A DNA stretch of 8,042 bases from Wenyingzhuangia sp. (lineage in GTDB: Bacteria > Bacteroidota > Bacteroidia > Flavobacteriales > Flavobacteriaceae): NCBI GenBank assembly GCA_020628175.1, contig JAHDFK010000033.1, forward strand, positions 1 through 8,042, in the 5' to 3' direction. Shown piece by piece: positions 6,702-8,042 of this stretch. Position 1 is the first letter of the stretch; the number at the start of each line of letters is the position of its first letter. A program made the position numbers and the translations under genes. The notes below the pieces were generated by a model. It was not told the DNA's origin. It did no database searches and saw only the letters and a list, made by a program, of their open reading frames with translations.

Positions 6702-6915
6702 GTCGAGAATTCAAAAGATTTTTAAATTCTTTTAAATCAAAAGATTTCCCTTTACCTTCTATGTGTTTACTCCTCCTAAAATCAATCTCAAACGATTGCT
6801 CTTTACTCAATACTGATTCAGTATTCATTTGTTTTTCAATAAAAGTATCTATACTCTCTAACAAACTATAATCAGCCGAATTTATCAGCTCCTGTAATTT
6901 ATTTCTTAAATCCAT
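6691..6915 (-). CDS. Putative antitoxin of a type II toxin-antitoxin pair
   Basis: A 74-residue charged protein, MDLRNKLQELINSADYSLLE at the N-terminus and GKGKSFDLKEFKNLL near the C-terminus. It resembles small antitoxin proteins paired with RelE/ParE toxins in Bacteroidota: helical N-terminal half, then a charged segment (KHIEGKGKS) thought to wrap the toxin. I cannot name the family firmly; the call rests mainly on position, since its last 11 bases contain the start of the toxin frame. The frame is open up to an ATG at 7026, but the ATG at 6915 is preferred. An exact -7 box ends 25 bases upstream of it, and the extra 37 residues would run through the promoter and the edge of a repeat. It appears intact although its toxin is broken. 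Such antitoxins often repress their own promoter; no operator is evident. Confidence 0.7.
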   Translation of the reverse strand: MDLRNKLQELINSADYSLLESIDTFIEKQMNTESVLSKEQSFEIDFRRSKHIEGKGKSFDLKEFKNLLNSRHGL

Positions 6916-6931
6916 ATCGAATGCTTTACCA

Positions 6932-6968
6932 CAAAAATACAAATTTATTATCACATCATATTTTCTAA
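6932..6968 (-). promoter_or_regulatory. Promoter of the toxin-antitoxin operon
   Basis: On the - strand TAAATTTG (6947-6940) matches TAnnTTTG exactly, with TTA (6968-6966) 18 bases upstream as a near -33 TTG. A second exact box, TATTTTTG, follows directly (6939-6932). Either would give a short leader before the antitoxin ATG at 6915. Two adjacent boxes may mean alternative start points. Confidence 0.6.
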
Positions 6969-7015
6969 TATTTATACCGACATATCTGTTATTTTTACCT
7001 TTACTTACACATTTC

Positions 7016-7072
7016 GTCATCACCAACTCAATTGGAGATCACATTCCTCCTGAATCTAATAGTCAATTGTAA
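7016..7072 (+). repeat. Dispersed repeat, copy B
   Basis: Direct-orientation partner of 5755-5812: GTCATC, three unlike bases, then AACTCAATTGGAGATC identical, then CATT.CT.CT, GAATC and a looser A/T tail ending in TAA. One base is missing relative to copy A. The matching starts and conserved core argue against chance. From memory the layout recalls GTCATC...GGAGAGATC dispersed palindromes of flavobacteria, of which this would be one decayed half. Confidence 0.55.
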
Positions 7073-7103
7073 AAATTAAAGGACAAACAATAATTTATTT
7101 AAC

Positions 7104-7137
7104 AAAAAAGAGACTTACAAAAATGTAAATCTCTTTT
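7104..7137 (-). terminator. Rho-independent terminator of the SPFH gene
   Basis: On the - strand AAAAGAGATTTACA (7137-7124) pairs with TGTAAGTCTCTTTT (7119-7106) over 14 positions including one G-U pair, with a TTTT loop, and the T run continues past the stem. It lies 23 bases beyond the stop of the SPFH gene and separates it from the accessory stretch. Confidence 0.88.
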
Positions 7138-7159
7138 CTATAAATGGTAAATATTTTTC

Positions 7160-7993
7160 TTATTGATTTCCCAAAATAATTGGCAAACCACTTTTTCCAG
7201 ATCCTATAACAACAACTTTAGCATTTGGAGATTTGCTTAACTCCCTTGTGGCTTCAATTCCTTTTTCTTTTAAAATTTTATCTGTTAAAGAAGCACTTAA
7301 TATTTTATTGGCAATAGCTTTACCCTCAGCATCAATTCGTTGGCGTTCGGCCTCTTTTTGAGCTTTTTGAATCGTAAACTCGTACTCTAAAAACTCTTGT
7401 TCCTGCTTTAATTTATTTTCTATGGCAGTTTTAATGGTAGGTGGTAAAGTAACATCTCTCACCAACACATTGTTTAACTGTATGTATTGACTTTCTAATA
7501 ATTTTTTAGTTTCATCAAAAATTTCATTCTGAATCACATCACGCTTACTAGAATATATTTGTTCAGGCGTGTAACGTCCTACCACAGAACGAGCTGCAGA
7601 ACGTAAAGAAGGTTTGATTACCGTTTCTAAATAATTTTGCCCTTTTTGTTGGTGTAACAAACCTAAATTTTCGTTTTGAGGTAAATACCACGCGGTTACT
7701 TCTAACAAAATATCCAATCCATTAGACGACAATACTTTCATTTTTTCGAACAACTCTTGCTGACGGATTTCATAAATAATTACTTTGTTCCATGGTGCAA
7801 TTATATTAAATCCTTCTCCTAAAGCAGGCTCATCTGTTACAACTCCACCTCCAAAAGTTTTGTACAATACTCCCGATTTACCCGAATCTATAGTTACTGC
7901 AGATTTTGATATAAATACAATTGCTATAAAGGCAAGAATAATAAGAACCGGTAATCCTTTAGGGAAACTCGGTAAATTTAAATTTTGATTGGC
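7160..7993 (-). CDS. Prohibitin/HflC-like SPFH (Band 7) membrane protein, start disturbed
   Basis: SPFH proteins are anchored by one N-terminal helix and form large rings or microdomains that hold membrane proteases and other partners. The open frame begins with a helix (GLPVLIILAFIAIVFISKSAV), then the Band 7 domain: GVLYKTFGGGVVTDEPALGEGF, PWNKVIIYEIRQQELFEKM, SSNGLDILLEVTAWYLP, SVVGRYTPEQIYSSKRD, VLVRDVTLPPTIKTAIENKL. A helical coiled segment follows (KQEQEFLEYEFTIQKAQKEAERQRIDAEGKA), and the C-terminus is VVVIGSGKSGLPIILGNQ. The coordinates cover the open frame after an in-frame TGA (7996-7994). There is no ATG, GTG or TTG in frame before TTG at 7867, which would remove the anchor. A TTG at 7997, one base out of frame, reads LSQSKFK and could join the main frame after a 1-base change. 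The gene is thus frameshifted, mis-sequenced or uses an unusual start. The body of the protein looks intact. Confidence 0.85.
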   Translation of the reverse strand, partial: ANQNLNLPSFPKGLPVLIILAFIAIVFISKSAVTIDSGKSGVLYKTFGGGVVTDEPALGEGFNIIAPWNKVIIYEIRQQELFEKMKVLSSNGLDILLEVTAWYLPQNENLGLLHQQKGQNYLETVIKPSLRSAARSVVGRYTPEQIYSSKRDVIQNEIFDETKKLLESQYIQLNNVLVRDVTLPPTIKTAIENKLKQEQEFLEYEFTIQKAQKEAERQRIDAEGKAIANKILSASLTDKILKEKGIEATRELSKSPNAKVVVIGSGKSGLPIILGNQ

Positions 7994-8013
7994 TCAAGCT
8001 AAAAACTTGGGGA

Positions 8014-8027
8014 TAAATGTATCTTTG
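8014..8027 (+). promoter_or_regulatory. Rightward -7 box at window edge, with a weaker leftward one
   Basis: TATCTTTG (8020-8027) is an exact TAnnTTTG match pointing right, probably serving a gene beyond the window. No TTG stands at the usual 17-23 base distance, so the -33 element is weak. On the other strand TACATTTA (8021-8014) is a 7 of 8 match pointing to the SPFH gene, and would give a leader of roughly 10 bases to the TTG at 7997. Overlapping divergent promoters are possible but not proven. Confidence 0.45.
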
Positions 8028-8042
8028 TAGTTAAAAACAGAT

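Noticed and set aside
6916..7026. N-terminal extension of the antitoxin frame to the ATG at 7026
   Set aside because: The extension runs through two exact -7 boxes and into repeat copy B, and the predicted leader fits the ATG at 6915 much better.
7785..7988. 67-residue + strand open frame opposite the SPFH gene
   Set aside because: It is antisense to clearly recognisable Band 7 coding sequence and resembles nothing itself.

Overview
The window comes from an AT-rich member of the Bacteroidota, most likely a Flavobacteriaceae species. Three things point there: the gene order rpsB-tsf / pyrH-frr / RND-MMPL exporter, promoters of the TAnnTTTG type, and A/T-rich start regions without Shine-Dalgarno motifs. 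The protein sequences also read like flavobacterial versions. The genus cannot be fixed by eye.

Left part (1-5503, all + strand): a conserved housekeeping block. It holds the 3' part of rpsB (ribosomal protein S2), tsf (elongation factor Ts), pyrH (UMP kinase), frr (ribosome recycling factor) and a 777-residue RND/MMPL membrane exporter. Hairpins divide it into units: a possible partial terminator between rpsB and tsf, a strong terminator after tsf, a new promoter just before pyrH, and a strong terminator after frr. Three of the five genes serve translation directly.

Middle part (5504-7159): an AT-rich accessory stretch. Next to the exporter lies a roughly 95-bp repeat-like element with inverted ends. 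After it come relics of short dispersed repeats, a small two-helix membrane protein (- strand), and a type II toxin-antitoxin operon (- strand). The antitoxin is intact (74 aa). The overlapping RelE/ParE-family toxin is readable over its whole length but carries one in-frame TAA at codon 23, so it appears dead. Two diverged copies of a ~58-bp sequence lie in direct orientation on either side of this stretch (5755-5812 and 7016-7072).

Right part (7104-8042): a prohibitin/HflC-like SPFH (Band 7) membrane protein on the - strand, with its own strong terminator. Its open frame covers the N-terminal anchor but has no ordinary start codon there. A TTG with a plausible leader sits one base out of frame, suggesting a frameshift or sequence error. 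Beyond it, at the window edge, a -7 box points rightward to a divergent gene outside the window.

I see no new multi-gene system. The most informative items are the nonsense-mutated toxin beside its intact antitoxin, the direct repeats flanking the accessory stretch, the covarying inverted ends of the 5511-5605 element, and the disturbed 5' end of the SPFH gene.
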